Shown in pieces: positions 1 through 10,467 of a stretch of DNA of 64,000 nt (within the stretch, counting starts at the first letter, position 1; the number at the start of each line of letters is the position of its first letter). Location of the stretch: the NCBI RefSeq assembly GCF_964340395.1, contig NC_135569.1, forward strand, positions 10,167,540 through 10,231,539. The letters run 5' to 3'. The notes under the pieces are model-generated. The model was given only the letters and a program-made list of their open reading frames with translations, searched no databases and was not told where the DNA came from. Source of the stretch: Glandiceps talaboti (Eukaryota; Hemichordata; Enteropneusta; Spengelidae). The translations under genes were made by a program, and so were the position numbers.

Positions 1-299
1 TTCATTGTGATTTGTATTTTGGGCAAATGGCCTTTGATTCTGTGAATGTAATAAATGACCTTATATGTACATTGTAATTACTGTGTTTGATGAAAACAAG
101 AGAATGAACAACATGTCAAAATTTTTAATATTCTGAATCATTTCAATCACATTTCATAACTTTGAGTAGGCAATGCAATGCCACAACCAGTTGAAAAACT
201 AAATTAATCAATGTTCAATTGTACAATATTGTAAACCTAGATATTTTTGCCATTACAGAAAATTTTGCATTTTAGTAGGCTGCAGATAATTCTCAAAGA

Positions 300-702
300 C
301 TAATTTTTACTAATTACCAGACTGTTACATTGTGTTCGTATACAAGAAGGCATTTTAGTCACTACTTATTTTTACTAATTACCAGGCTGGTACATTGTGT
401 TCATGTACAAGAAGGCATTTTAGTCACTACGTTTTTTTACTAATTACCAGACTGGTATATTGTGTTCATGTACAAGAAGGCATTTTAGTCACTACTAATT
501 TTTACTAATTACCAGACTGGTATATTGTGTTCATGTACAAGAAGGCATTTTAGTCACTACTTATTTTTACTAATTACCAGACTGGTACATTGTGTTCATG
601 TACATACTACAAGAAGGCATTTTAGTCACTACTAATTTTTACTAATCACCAGACTGGTATATTGTGTTCACGTACAAGAAGGCAGTTTAGTCACTACTTA
701 TT
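300..702. repeat. 65-bp tandem repeat, about six copies
   Basis: Six copies of a 65-bp unit containing taattaccagactgg and gcattttagtcacta. Spacing between equivalent accag positions is 65 bp four times, then 72 bp because of a small insertion. Copies differ at a few sites only. A diverged single copy, with its own upstream flank (tgtaaacctagatatttt), recurs at 61.44-61.77 kb, so the array appears to have been amplified from part of a dispersed element. Confidence 0.9.
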
Positions 703-989
703 TATAAGAGTCTTCTCTGTGTATGATAACTTGTGCTATAGCAGGTAGAATGTACATTATGTACATGTACTAGATACCTGAAGCCCATCAGCTTCTTTTA
801 CACTACACATAATCATCATTATCAATCACATTTAATGTTCAATATACATTAATATTGACATACATTCAATAAAGGTAATAAATACCCTCCAAACTGCACT
901 GAATTTTGATACACAATACTGGAGCAAGTACAAGATGGTGACTTCACTGAATGATGAACAGTGTAACATTTGCTATGTTATTTGTTTAA

Positions 990-1331
990 AGTGACCATAT
1001 GGGTGAGGATTTGGTATTAATTTTGGATTTTTAATTCATAAAACAATTTTATCATGACGTCCTACTTGAAAAATCAAACAACATACACCAAGTCCTTGTT
1101 TGTAACTCAATAAATTGGAAAAGACTACTAAATGTGTAAAATGTTTGCTATTGTACGTACAATAATCTTATTTATACATTTTTTTCTAGCTTTTTGTAAT
1201 GTATTGAGTTACAAACACATAGTTTGGCATATGTTGTTTGACACTGATTTTTCAAGTAGGATACCATGATAAAATTGTTTTATAAATTAAAAATCCAAAA
1301 TAAATACCCAATCCTTATCCATATGGCCACT
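990..1331. mobile_element. TTAA-flanked palindromic MITE
   Basis: A 342-bp element in which almost the whole left half is the reverse complement of the right half. It begins agtgaccatatggg and ends ccatatggccact, with TTAA immediately outside each end (986-989 and 332-335 of the same kb). It has no coding capacity. Close relatives lie at 15242-15582 and 45818-46166, and single arms at 34295-34440 and 39220-39355. A TTAA target is typical of piggyBac-type transposition, but TTAA could also be part of the inverted repeat. Confidence 0.8.
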
Positions 1332-1837
1332 TTAATATAAATCTATTTCACAGCCCTGTAGCTAGAACTGGAATTATATTTTCATGATTTTTTTATTTTC
1401 ATATTTGATGACCTGACCCTAATGATGTATTACATATTGCATTGACAACCAGATCTGACTTGGCATAAGAGACATTGTACAGTTTGTAAGCAATTACATT
1501 GTTTGCTGGAGAGACAGTACAACATGGGACTTTGACCATTCTTTGCTTGATTTACTGCCACGCACTGTATTCTTGGTGTAAGCTGGAAAGACCTTAAAAT
1601 CCAGTAAAATAGTCTATTTTTGTGGTACACGTATAGTATTATTCTGTATAATGGTGACATAAATTTGGTGAAATAGGATGAACAGTTTACATATAATAAC
1701 ATGTACCAGCAACACCATAATATAGATTGTATATCATGATTTCTATATCATATTACAAGCTGTATACCTGTACCTGTACAAAACTACATGATTAGGATAG
1801 GATTGGGCATTTGAAAAAAATGGTAACAGACAGACAG

Positions 1838-2234
1838 AAATACATACATACATACATGCATACACTGTAACACATACATACATACATACATACATACATA
1901 CATACATACATACATGCATACACTGTAACACATACATACATACATACATACATACATACATACATACATACATACATACATACATACATACATACATACA
2001 TGCATGCATGCATGCATGCATACATACATACATACATACATACATACATGCATGCATGCATGCATACATACATACATACATACATACATACATACATACA
2101 TACATACATACATACATACATACATACATACATGTACGTACACATGCAGGCACACACACACACATATACACATACATACATGTACATACATACATACATA
2201 CATAGACACATATACACACATACATGTACACATA
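1838..2234. repeat. (CATA)n microsatellite with CATG interruptions
   Basis: About 400 bp of tandem cata units with blocks of catg and two insertions of tgcatacactgtaac. The long open frames that overlap it on both strands are MYVC or HTYI repeats produced by the tract and are not genes. Confidence 0.95.
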
Positions 2235-3169
2235 CACAACAAAGATAACAATGTACAGTTTCATAGAAATTCTTTCAAACATTTTTCCTGTTGACAGCAC
2301 CATCAGGTCAGAAATGCAATAACAGTACATGTACTGCTTTACACACATAAGTTAAGAACATACATCATGTACTTTAAATCTGATGATCACTTTCACTTTG
2401 AGTCTTACTACATTGTAAGGGTTCTCTACAGCAAGTATGACCATAGGGTAGGTACATGTAGGACTCCACATACACAATATTTTGGAAAACATGAAAGCTG
2501 CACTACCTGCAACTGGAATGTTTTTTAAAACTATTTTGTTACATTAAAATGATGATGACTTACTTAACAATTGTAATATTGTTTACCATGAGATGTATTG
2601 AATTCACTGGGATAAACACATAAGTGCATCAGTACACATCATAGTATCATGGTGCAATATATCCAATCGAATTGATTTGGGATCCGCATATAATACACAT
2701 ACTTAAAATTAAATAAAACTCAAATGTGTTCCTTTATCCCTTAACCAAGGCCTGACACCTGCTGAATCATTGTACATGTATGATTCAGTGTTAATCTGAG
2801 AACATGAAGTCTTGAATAAAGGATATGCAAGCTAATGATGTTCCGTTCTAGGATTACACTACCTCTGCAATATGCCTATACACATGTACACAGTAGTAAT
2901 GACCTCATAATGTCAAAGGTCAGACCAAAGGTTAACCTATGAAAGTTTACATGGAATTGAGAAACACCTGTCCAAAAATACCAAAATGTGTTCATTATTG
3001 GAAACACATGTATATCAGTGCTTCTTAAGGGTGGCAAGATGGTAAAGTTAGTTCAAAAGTTATTTTACTAGACTAGAGTTCCAACACAAAAGTACTATGA
3101 TAGATTATACGGGAAACGATGTCACTTGTACCAATTTCCCCATTCTGTTGCCGGGTTTCCCAAATGTTT

Positions 3170-3171
<2 letters not shown>

Positions 3172-3216
<45 letters not shown>

Positions 3217-3230
3217 AACACACACACACA
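3172..3230. repeat. poly(A) run and short (CA)n
   Basis: Forty-four uninterrupted A residues (3172-3215) are followed by a short CA tract. It may be the tail of a decayed retroposed insert, but no body is recognisable upstream. Confidence 0.9.
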
Positions 3231-4033
3231 GCCAGTAACTACATGTACATGTATCAGACTGTGTTTTATACATGATGATGTGCCTTTTTAGTCTCTCACT
3301 TACAATGGAAAATCATAATAGGATTACCAGCTCTATACATTGTACATAAATGTGGACATGAAAATCAACATAATTCATTCAATGCCAAGTGGATGGAAAT
3401 TAGTCAATAACGGCACCCTACTATTTGTATCACGATTACTCTCTCATGACGGCCTCTGGCACTATACAGCATCAACATTTTTTAAAAAACTGCAATTGAA
3501 AACTGGATCTTTTGCATAGTTGAAACATTCTTGTACGGGAACAGAATTACTCATGTAGAGCGACTGTACATGTAGACAGCTTACTGTCAGCCTCTAAATA
3601 TTTTTAAATAAATGGGGCATATAATCACTATAGTCACAAATGTATGTTGATAGTACTATACATGTACAGGCACCAATTTTAAAAAAGTTCAGAATATAGA
3701 ATTTGATGTGCTAACAAACACAAACTGTAAAATGAAATTTATTTTCACAATACAACTTCGGAGATTTTAATTGAACGCATCACCACCTTAAAAACCTCTC
3801 TGGGTATTTCTTTGTACACAACAAAACTACAAGTTGGGAGAAACAGGATTCAGAATATATGTAACTTCACTGAAAGTCATAAAGAATACATTCAATGTTA
3901 ACATAAGTTTAGTACTTCTGTTACCAACAGATGGGCTCAGTGACAACATCAATACTGCGGTATCTATGAATACTGGGCATGATATTTGGTTAGGATCACA
4001 CAGCTCAACCTTTTGAACATATGCTCATCAATT

Positions 4034-4126
4034 TTAGGCACCATAACTGCCAGAACGGTAGCTGGCATTGATTCTCATATGTCGGTAAATTTTCCTTCTG
4101 CGTAACCTCTTCTCTTTATCCTGACC
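4034..4126 (-). CDS. C-terminal exon, unidentified membrane protein
   Basis: Read on the minus strand, a tttatag acceptor precedes 30 codons and a TAA stop. The peptide starts GQDKEKRLRRRKIYRHM and ends RSGSYGA. The frame enters in phase 0. The strongly basic start fits a cytoplasmic tail after a last membrane segment. The exon at 5688-5773 ends in phase 0 with a hydrophobic segment, so it could join directly. I do not recognise the protein. The peptide is too short to exclude a chance frame, but the acceptor, compatible phase and biased composition support a real exon. Confidence 0.45.
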   Translation of the reverse strand, partial: GQDKEKRLRRRKIYRHMRINASYRSGSYGA

Positions 4127-4145
4127 CTATAAAGATGTACTCAGT

Positions 4146-4156
4146 CAATGTATGTA

Positions 4157-4221
<65 letters not shown>

Positions 4222-4280
4222 ACGTGTGTGTGTGTATGTACGTGTGTGTGTAAGTATGTATGTATGTATGTGTGTGTGTA

Positions 4281-4345
<65 letters not shown>

Positions 4346-4475
4346 ATATACATGTATGCATGGATGTGTGTGCGTGTATGTGTGTATGTATGTATGTATG
4401 TGTGTGTGTGTGTGTGTGTGTGCGTGTGTGTGTGTGTGTGTGCGTGTGCGTGTGTGTGTGTGCATGTATGTATGT
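4146..4475. repeat. (TG)n / (TATG)n compound microsatellite
   Basis: About 330 bp of alternating tg and tatg repeats, lying just upstream (on the minus strand) of the acceptor of the 4034-4126 exon. The open frames over it (HTHT, CVCV) are repeat artefacts. Confidence 0.95.
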
Positions 4476-5687
4476 AAGACTGAACATGTATGATTATTTG
4501 GATACCATGCCATGAGTGGGTGTGCACTGAAGTGGATGAAAATATAGTGAGTGAAGGCCTTAATAAGTCTACTTTGAGATACTAAAGCATGACTTAATGT
4601 ATAAATGGTCTTTTTAAGTTTTAGCTTACTCAAGTTACTACATAGACTTAAAGACTGGTCAGGGGATCAACTTAGGGGTTACATAGAGACTAGTGCTAGA
4701 TATCCTTGAACTTGAAAGAATCGTGTGGAACAGTAGCAGGGCTTCACTCACTGTACTTGAGTTTCATTAATATACAAGAGCTGATGGTAATGCTATGATC
4801 AGTATTCCCACACAGAAATAATACTTGAATCATTGGCATATTCATCAAGATAAGTTACTGTTCATGTAAACTCTTCATGCAGAACATACATTTCTAAACT
4901 GATCTAGTTTCTATCGGATCCTAGTTTTGTCTTCTAAGTCACAAGTGCTACAATTCATTGTTATGCAGTTCGTTTGCAAAAATAGTGTCTACCTGTTCAA
5001 TTTTCTACTACCGTCATACAAGTGCTACCTCAGTTGCTGGTCCATTTGTGATTTCTGACAATGCAAGTGTTATCTTTCAAAACACGATAGTGTATTGTTC
5101 GAGTTGGAAAGTAGACACTTGAAAATCTACCCAAGTTTCATGGCCTTTTAATGAGGTTTTGCTACAAAATCATGGCACTGAAGCATACTGTCATTTATAG
5201 GTATACCCCACCCCTCCCCACTTAGTCGCAAACTTTAAACATTGAAATTATCACATTACATTGTTTGTCTTTACATTTCTGATTCTTTGTTAAAGTGCTA
5301 ACAGTAATTACTACGATACTAGACTTTACCTCCATCAAACTCTGGAGTCTATCATGCTAGATCAAATTCTTGTAAGTTTACTGTATGTGTATTTCTTTTT
5401 GTAGGTGCAAACATAGGAATTAATGAGATTCCTACCTACATTAGACCAACCAATTCATCATATCTGTCAAGCAGCCCCTTTCTTTGAGAGATACCACTGA
5501 TCATGTGCAATCTTTATGCTGTGTAGACTTATGTAAAAAAGGGATTTTTTTTTCCATTTTGCAACAACTTTTTATGTTATATTCAAAACTTTCCAGTATT
5601 CCACAAGTATTTCCAGGATCCTGATTCCCCTTTGCTGGGCTTGTATACAGTTTCTTTCATTTCCTGTATCTTATCTGTTATCGATAC

Positions 5688-5773
5688 CATAAATGTCAAA
5701 ACAATACTCCCACAACCTACTGTTACTTCAAACCCCAGGGCTACAACCACACTTCCTAATATTGGTCCGTATG
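5688..5773 (-). CDS. possible membrane-segment exon
   Basis: On the minus strand, gttcag precedes 86 bases that read on from one base of an earlier exon (phase 1) and end at ATG followed by gtatcg (phase 0). The peptide contains YGPILGSVVVALGF, then about ten further hydrophobic residues ending in LTFM. The run resembles the last transmembrane helix of an MFS-like transporter, and the next candidate exon (4034-4126) supplies a basic tail in the right phase. Too little of the gene is visible to name it. Confidence 0.35.
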
Positions 5774-6764
5774 CTGAACTTTGTACAGTGTAACCATTTC
5801 TAACTTCAAATGGTTAGTGATGCCTTGATACTTCATAACTTGTTGTGACAATCTAGCTAACAGACCTATATTTACAACGTACTGCTTGATACTATGTCGC
5901 CAAAATGATGACTGCAACTTTAGTAGCATCCCAAGATCAAAACAGACACAGTAGCTGCCAGTCAACTATCCATATGGCAAAGTGTTCCATGGAACAATCG
6001 CTTGACTGTCTAGGTTGGCGAGAACTTTGATTTGCTACAATATTTTCACCATTTCACACTTCCTTTCACATTGTAACAATGGCAAATGGGTAGTGTGAAC
6101 CAGCCTTAACTACTGCAAGACATCAACAACAGCATTTTTGTAAAGTATGGTAAGTAGGTAATATATATGCTACAATTTACCCTTTGACAGGGTTGCCAAA
6201 CAAAATTAAGGTACATGTAAATTGTACTGGAAACTAAGACATTTTTACCCAATTTCCCCTATTTTGTACCCCTGACCTCAATTTGGAACACCTGTACTTC
6301 CATGTCCACTAACTCCATAAGATCATAAGATACAAATCAGGGTTATGCTAGGGAGTCAAACCCTCTTCCTATCCCTTGGCTACCTCAACCCTTACCTATA
6401 AACTCCCTAGTTTGAATAAAAATGTGTATATATTGTAAAGTTAGTCCACTGTTCCACATTCATGTCCTAAAGTGCGCTACCATACCATACACATGTAGAA
6501 GCAACAACTCGTGAGCTTTTTACCATCTGTAAACTGTGTCTATATTCCCCTTAGAAATGCTTTTGTCACGCTCATTGTTTAGATGGATGTCAAACAGTCA
6601 AGTAGACAGGATCAAAGGATATTGGAGAAAATGAGTTTACAATGTATCTGGTGTATGACTACTTTTCGTATGAGCATGGGAGCTCAAAGTGGGAGCAGGG
6701 TTCAGGACCTCCCTATGCAAATATGGGCTGAGGGAAAACAATGAGCAGTAGAATATTTGCATAC

Positions 6765-6889
6765 AGTAGCAAACAAGTGCATTGGTTTCTCATTGTAGTA
6801 ATCAACAAAGATCTTGTGATTCATAAACTTGACCAGCAATAGCAGTACAAACAAGGTCAGTCCACTGGCAGCATTACTTTGCACAAATA
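6765..6889 (-). CDS. possible membrane-segment exon
   Basis: On the minus strand, tttcag precedes 125 bases ending before gtatgc. Entry is phase 1 and exit phase 0, the same as the 5688-5773 candidate. The peptide includes SGLTLFVLLLLVKFMNHK followed by a polar stretch (VDYYNEKP). It reads like one membrane helix with its flank. If both candidates are real, they could be alternative exons in front of the 4034-4126 tail exon, or one may be spurious. Only the splice signals and hydrophobic pattern support it. Confidence 0.28.
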
Positions 6890-7980
6890 CTGAAATCAAA
6901 GTTTTTTTAGTCGGAAAAAATTCAAGAGTGTACGATTACAGCTAGATGGAGTATTCTCTCAGAGTCTATACTACATTGTAATTTGTTAAACAATAGGAAC
7001 ATTCTGTTAAGATTGACGAAATCATAAAATTGATCTTGTTTGATCTGAGGAGAATCTGGAACTCTGGAGGATAGATAGTGTAAGAGCGTCATTTAGACAG
7101 TCAGCAAAAAGTGGATGCTGTCCTTTCCAGATATTTCTGTCCTAGTGGTGCACATGTATACTAACACTACTGTATCTGTGTATGTAGCTTACTGTAGTAC
7201 CCTTGTAATTTTCAATTACATATTCATCAAATTCTGCATCATTAATACACTAGTATGTATTGCTTAGATCTGTTTGAATACATACACCTTCCAGCCATCA
7301 ATCTGTACACTACAAGCTGGTGGGAAATATTTATGTGATATTTTAAGTGAATGCTGAATACATGAATTCCTAATTGTGATAGAAGTTCACACCTCTTCGT
7401 CTGTGAATTGTTTTGGATACTTTACACAAACGATACCATTATAACTTTGGTACTATGCATTGTTTCACTGTCTCACATGTTAAAATAACTGACACATAAC
7501 ACAGAAATAACTGCGTCACAAATTTCCATCCATGTGGGATATAGTAGCAGCTGTACCTGTCGAACTTCCTAAACATGGGCAGATGATGTACAAATCGAAG
7601 TCTGCCCTCAATTTACAACATCATCCGCACACTACAAATTCACGTGGCAGAGGTTACCGTTTTCGATTTTATCGCAGAAGACCGACCGCATGACATTCAT
7701 GTGTCTTTGTAATGATACTATCTATATAGTGAAATCCAAACAAAGCGCAGTGAATAACATTTTATCAAACAATTTCTGATTTACTACACAGACGTCCATC
7801 CACCAACATAACACAGTTGAAGAACTACAACCACAAGTTTAGTCAGCTGGGAGTACCATTTTTTTCCTGCGTTCGCCCACACACACACAACTATACAATA
7901 CACTTTCACGTTCATCAACTTGTTCCACATCATTAAAGTTACGCTCTGAACTGTTTACAGTAAAAATACACAGGTTTTAC

Positions 7981-8110
7981 CTGGTTGGACTACGTTTTGC
8001 CGACTCTGACAAGGTTCTCGCAGATGCTTGGTAAAAACCAATATGGCTGACATATACGGCTTGTCACGTGATCATGAAGATCGGCGAGATGCCGTGCAAA
8101 ATCGGCAACA
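7981..8110 (-). promoter_or_regulatory. putative CpG-richer promoter and 5' exon, minus strand
   Basis: The base composition changes here to a CpG-richer stretch. On the minus strand, sequence ending ccaaccag is followed by gtaaaacc, a plausible donor for a noncoding first exon (end at 7981). At 8063-8072 lies gtcacgtgat, one base from the CLEAR-type E-box (gtcacgtgac) that TFEB-family factors bind in lysosomal gene promoters. This could serve the minus-strand membrane-protein candidate. The placement is an inference. Confidence 0.3.
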
Positions 8111-8910
8111 TCGAGCGTGACACGAAAGAAACCGACTATAGCCGAAGCTGCAAACAGGTGACTAAATGACCTGGGATGACCCCATTTACGATTGCAATAT
8201 AGTGACTTGAGCTGTGGAGTACCTGTAAGTTTCAGTAAGGCCAGTGAGTATCCATTGATTTTAATTTTAGCGTGTTAAAGACATTTTTTGTGAATGTATT
8301 TGTAAACTTTAGCAGCGATCGCATAATGTCGAATGTCTTTACAGTTATTGAGTTAATTGTAAATACACATACGTGTGGGTCGATTGCTTTCATTTAAGGG
8401 GAGGGGACAAAGTTGATATAAACATACGTACCTGATTAATTAGCGTTGAGCATCAGCATGCTCATTTATGATTTAGCAAGACACTGTACAGATAAAATCA
8501 TGTAAGTGTACGCACGCACGCACGCACGCGCACATATACACATACACAGATTCCCCTCACCCACAGCAGAACAGAAAGTAGCATGATGTATAGTCTAGTT
8601 AAACATCCTCTACGATATCATTACAATTTATACCTCCACTCACAGGTTTTAATAGTTATAGACCATGTTGGCATCCAGACTACACGATGTAGCACAAGAC
8701 AAAGAATGAAAGATCCTCTTGTCGACTACGTTGTGTACATGGATTAGTGAGATACTAATATTATGACTATTACTACACCCATGATGTGTGTAGTCCTGTT
8801 AGTAGAGGGAGTACTGGACTCGCAATTGTATAAATACTACAATTAATACTAGTGAAAATAAATAAAACATTATTGACAGTAGTCCTGCTTGCAGAGACTC
8901 AATCTGTCAC

Positions 8911-9143
8911 CACAGGGGCGTGTAATATTTCATAGATTGTTGTTTTCTTATTGCTTAGAATGCCGTTTTCTTAGGAAAATATCATACGAATCTTGCTGCT
9001 ACAAATGTATCAATCTCTATACTACTAAGAAATATTCCCTTCTCTTCCCTTTACATGTAGGAATATATATTAATCAAAAGGTTGTTATATTTAGTCTGTA
9101 GACCTGGAAAACAACAATCTATGAAATATTACACGCCCCTGTG
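8911..9143. mobile_element. hAT-type MITE with 8-bp target duplication
   Basis: A 233-bp element bounded by perfect 37-bp terminal inverted repeats (8911-8947 and 9107-9143), beginning cacaggggcgtgtaat. It is flanked on both sides by the 8-bp duplication tctgtcac (8903-8910 and 9144-9151). An 8-bp duplication with CAGGGG-type ends is diagnostic of the hAT superfamily. The perfect ends and perfect duplication point to a recent insertion. There is no coding capacity. Confidence 0.95.
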
Positions 9144-9559
9144 TCTGTCACAGTCCTTTCCGGGAAAGGGGACTGTGAGTGCCAATTCTAGGAAAGGGGA
9201 CAATGTCATAATTGAGTCTCGACTTCCACTTTCTACAAGAGGGACTTCTGTTGGATCATGAATTCCAATATAATGTTAATTATAATGCAACTATATCTTC
9301 TGTGAATATTGTGTTGTCAAAATATAACAACCATAAAATATTGATTTTATCAAATACAGTAGATTCAGCAGTATATTTCTATTGCCTAATCAATCCACTG
9401 TTTTTTATTTGCACCTTTTGCACTTTTATTGATGGAAAAAATATTGTTGAAGGTTATTAATTAACATCATCTTTTGATCAAGTTGTGTAGTACACAAATT
9501 AAAATGTAAATAATGATTTCAAATTTATTGTCCCAAAGTGACTATATTGTACTGTCTAA

Positions 9560-9790
9560 TGCACTTAAAGGGGAACACCTGGACAGAAAATACATGTATT
9601 TTCATAAACTTTGTTCTCAAATTTCATGATTTCACAGAAGATAAGTTTCACTTGGTAAATCCAAGAAACACCAAATTGAAACTCCATGTCACCTCTATTG
9701 TTTCATTCAGTGGTACACCATGGCATCATGGGAATTAGCAGATATGAATATTTATTAGATGAACAATGTATATTCATGACTATTTACCTG
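9560..9790. repeat. dispersed MITE-like repeat, copy 1
   Basis: Shares tgtattttcataaactttg (from 9597) with 28.89 kb. It also carries atatttattagatgaac, which occurs in the opposite orientation at 29.0 kb, and a catcatgggaatta block inverted there as actcccatgatgc. The mixed orientation suggests a palindromic or rearranged short element. Ends are not resolved. Confidence 0.55.
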
Positions 9791-10467
9791 AAGGAAGTAA
9801 ACCCTAAAGAATCATAGATATTCTGTATTTCCTTTATCATGCACCACTAAAAGAACACAAGAGGTGAAAAAGAGTTTCAATTTTTGGTACAGTGGAAATG
9901 TTGAAGGGTAGCCGACAGACTGCATATCATACACATTTTATGTTCCCCAAGGACAATTTATATAGATAAGAAACAGGCTTCCCAGACCAGCTATTACAAA
10001 TATAAAGAACTCCACACTCCTGCCTACAAGCAGGCACTGTATGTGCACACACATGTCACCATGGGAACCATACAAGCAGACTCAAATTCTTGCTAGTTTC
10101 AATTCGTATATGTCAAAATCTGAGCATGTAATGTGATGACATTAAATAGCTTCTTTGTTCCAAGGACTTTGTGTTGTGTCTGTGTATCAGTTGGGGTCGG
10201 CAGATGGTATTGTTTATATTTGTGATGAGTGGTCTGTGGGAAGCCTGTTACTTATCTATCTAAACTGTTCTTAGGGAACATAAAGTCTTTTGGTGATATT
10301 TCTGTAGTATTTCTTTGCAATAAAGTGAAATTTATGTGATATAAAATCATAAAATGACTCTCCAGAACCCAAAGGTCATGAAAACACTTTTTTTTCCCTG
10401 GAGTGATGTACCCTTTTATCATTTTTTCAGGTTTCCACTCATGGAATGATACATCGAAGTTATCATC

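Larger units (their letters stand above)
1..4033. other. gene-free AT-rich flank
   Basis: No exon that I can support lies here. The stretch holds a 65-bp tandem array (300-702), a TTAA-flanked palindromic MITE (990-1331), a long CATA microsatellite (1838-2234) and a 44-bp A run (3172-3215). Short open frames in the CATA and poly-A tracts are low-complexity artefacts. If the minus-strand exons at 4.0-6.9 kb belong to a gene, this is its 3' flank. Confidence 0.6.
8111..10467. other. intergenic region upstream of HPS3
   Basis: No coding exon recognised. It contains the hAT-type MITE at 8911-9143, a dispersed repeat at about 9560-9790 and a short (CG/CA) tract near 8510-8550. The HPS3 initiator ATG lies at the right edge. 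No TATA box or obvious core promoter stands out just before it, so the HPS3 transcription start may lie in an upstream noncoding exon. Confidence 0.5.

Noticed and set aside
1743-2348. Long open frames rich in MYVC or HTYI on both strands
   Set aside because: They are translations of the CATA microsatellite; the same pattern occurs at 4.1-4.5, 20.8 and 58.9 kb.
3073-3291. Poly-Lys / poly-Phe open frames
   Set aside because: They come from a 44-bp A run and have no other support.
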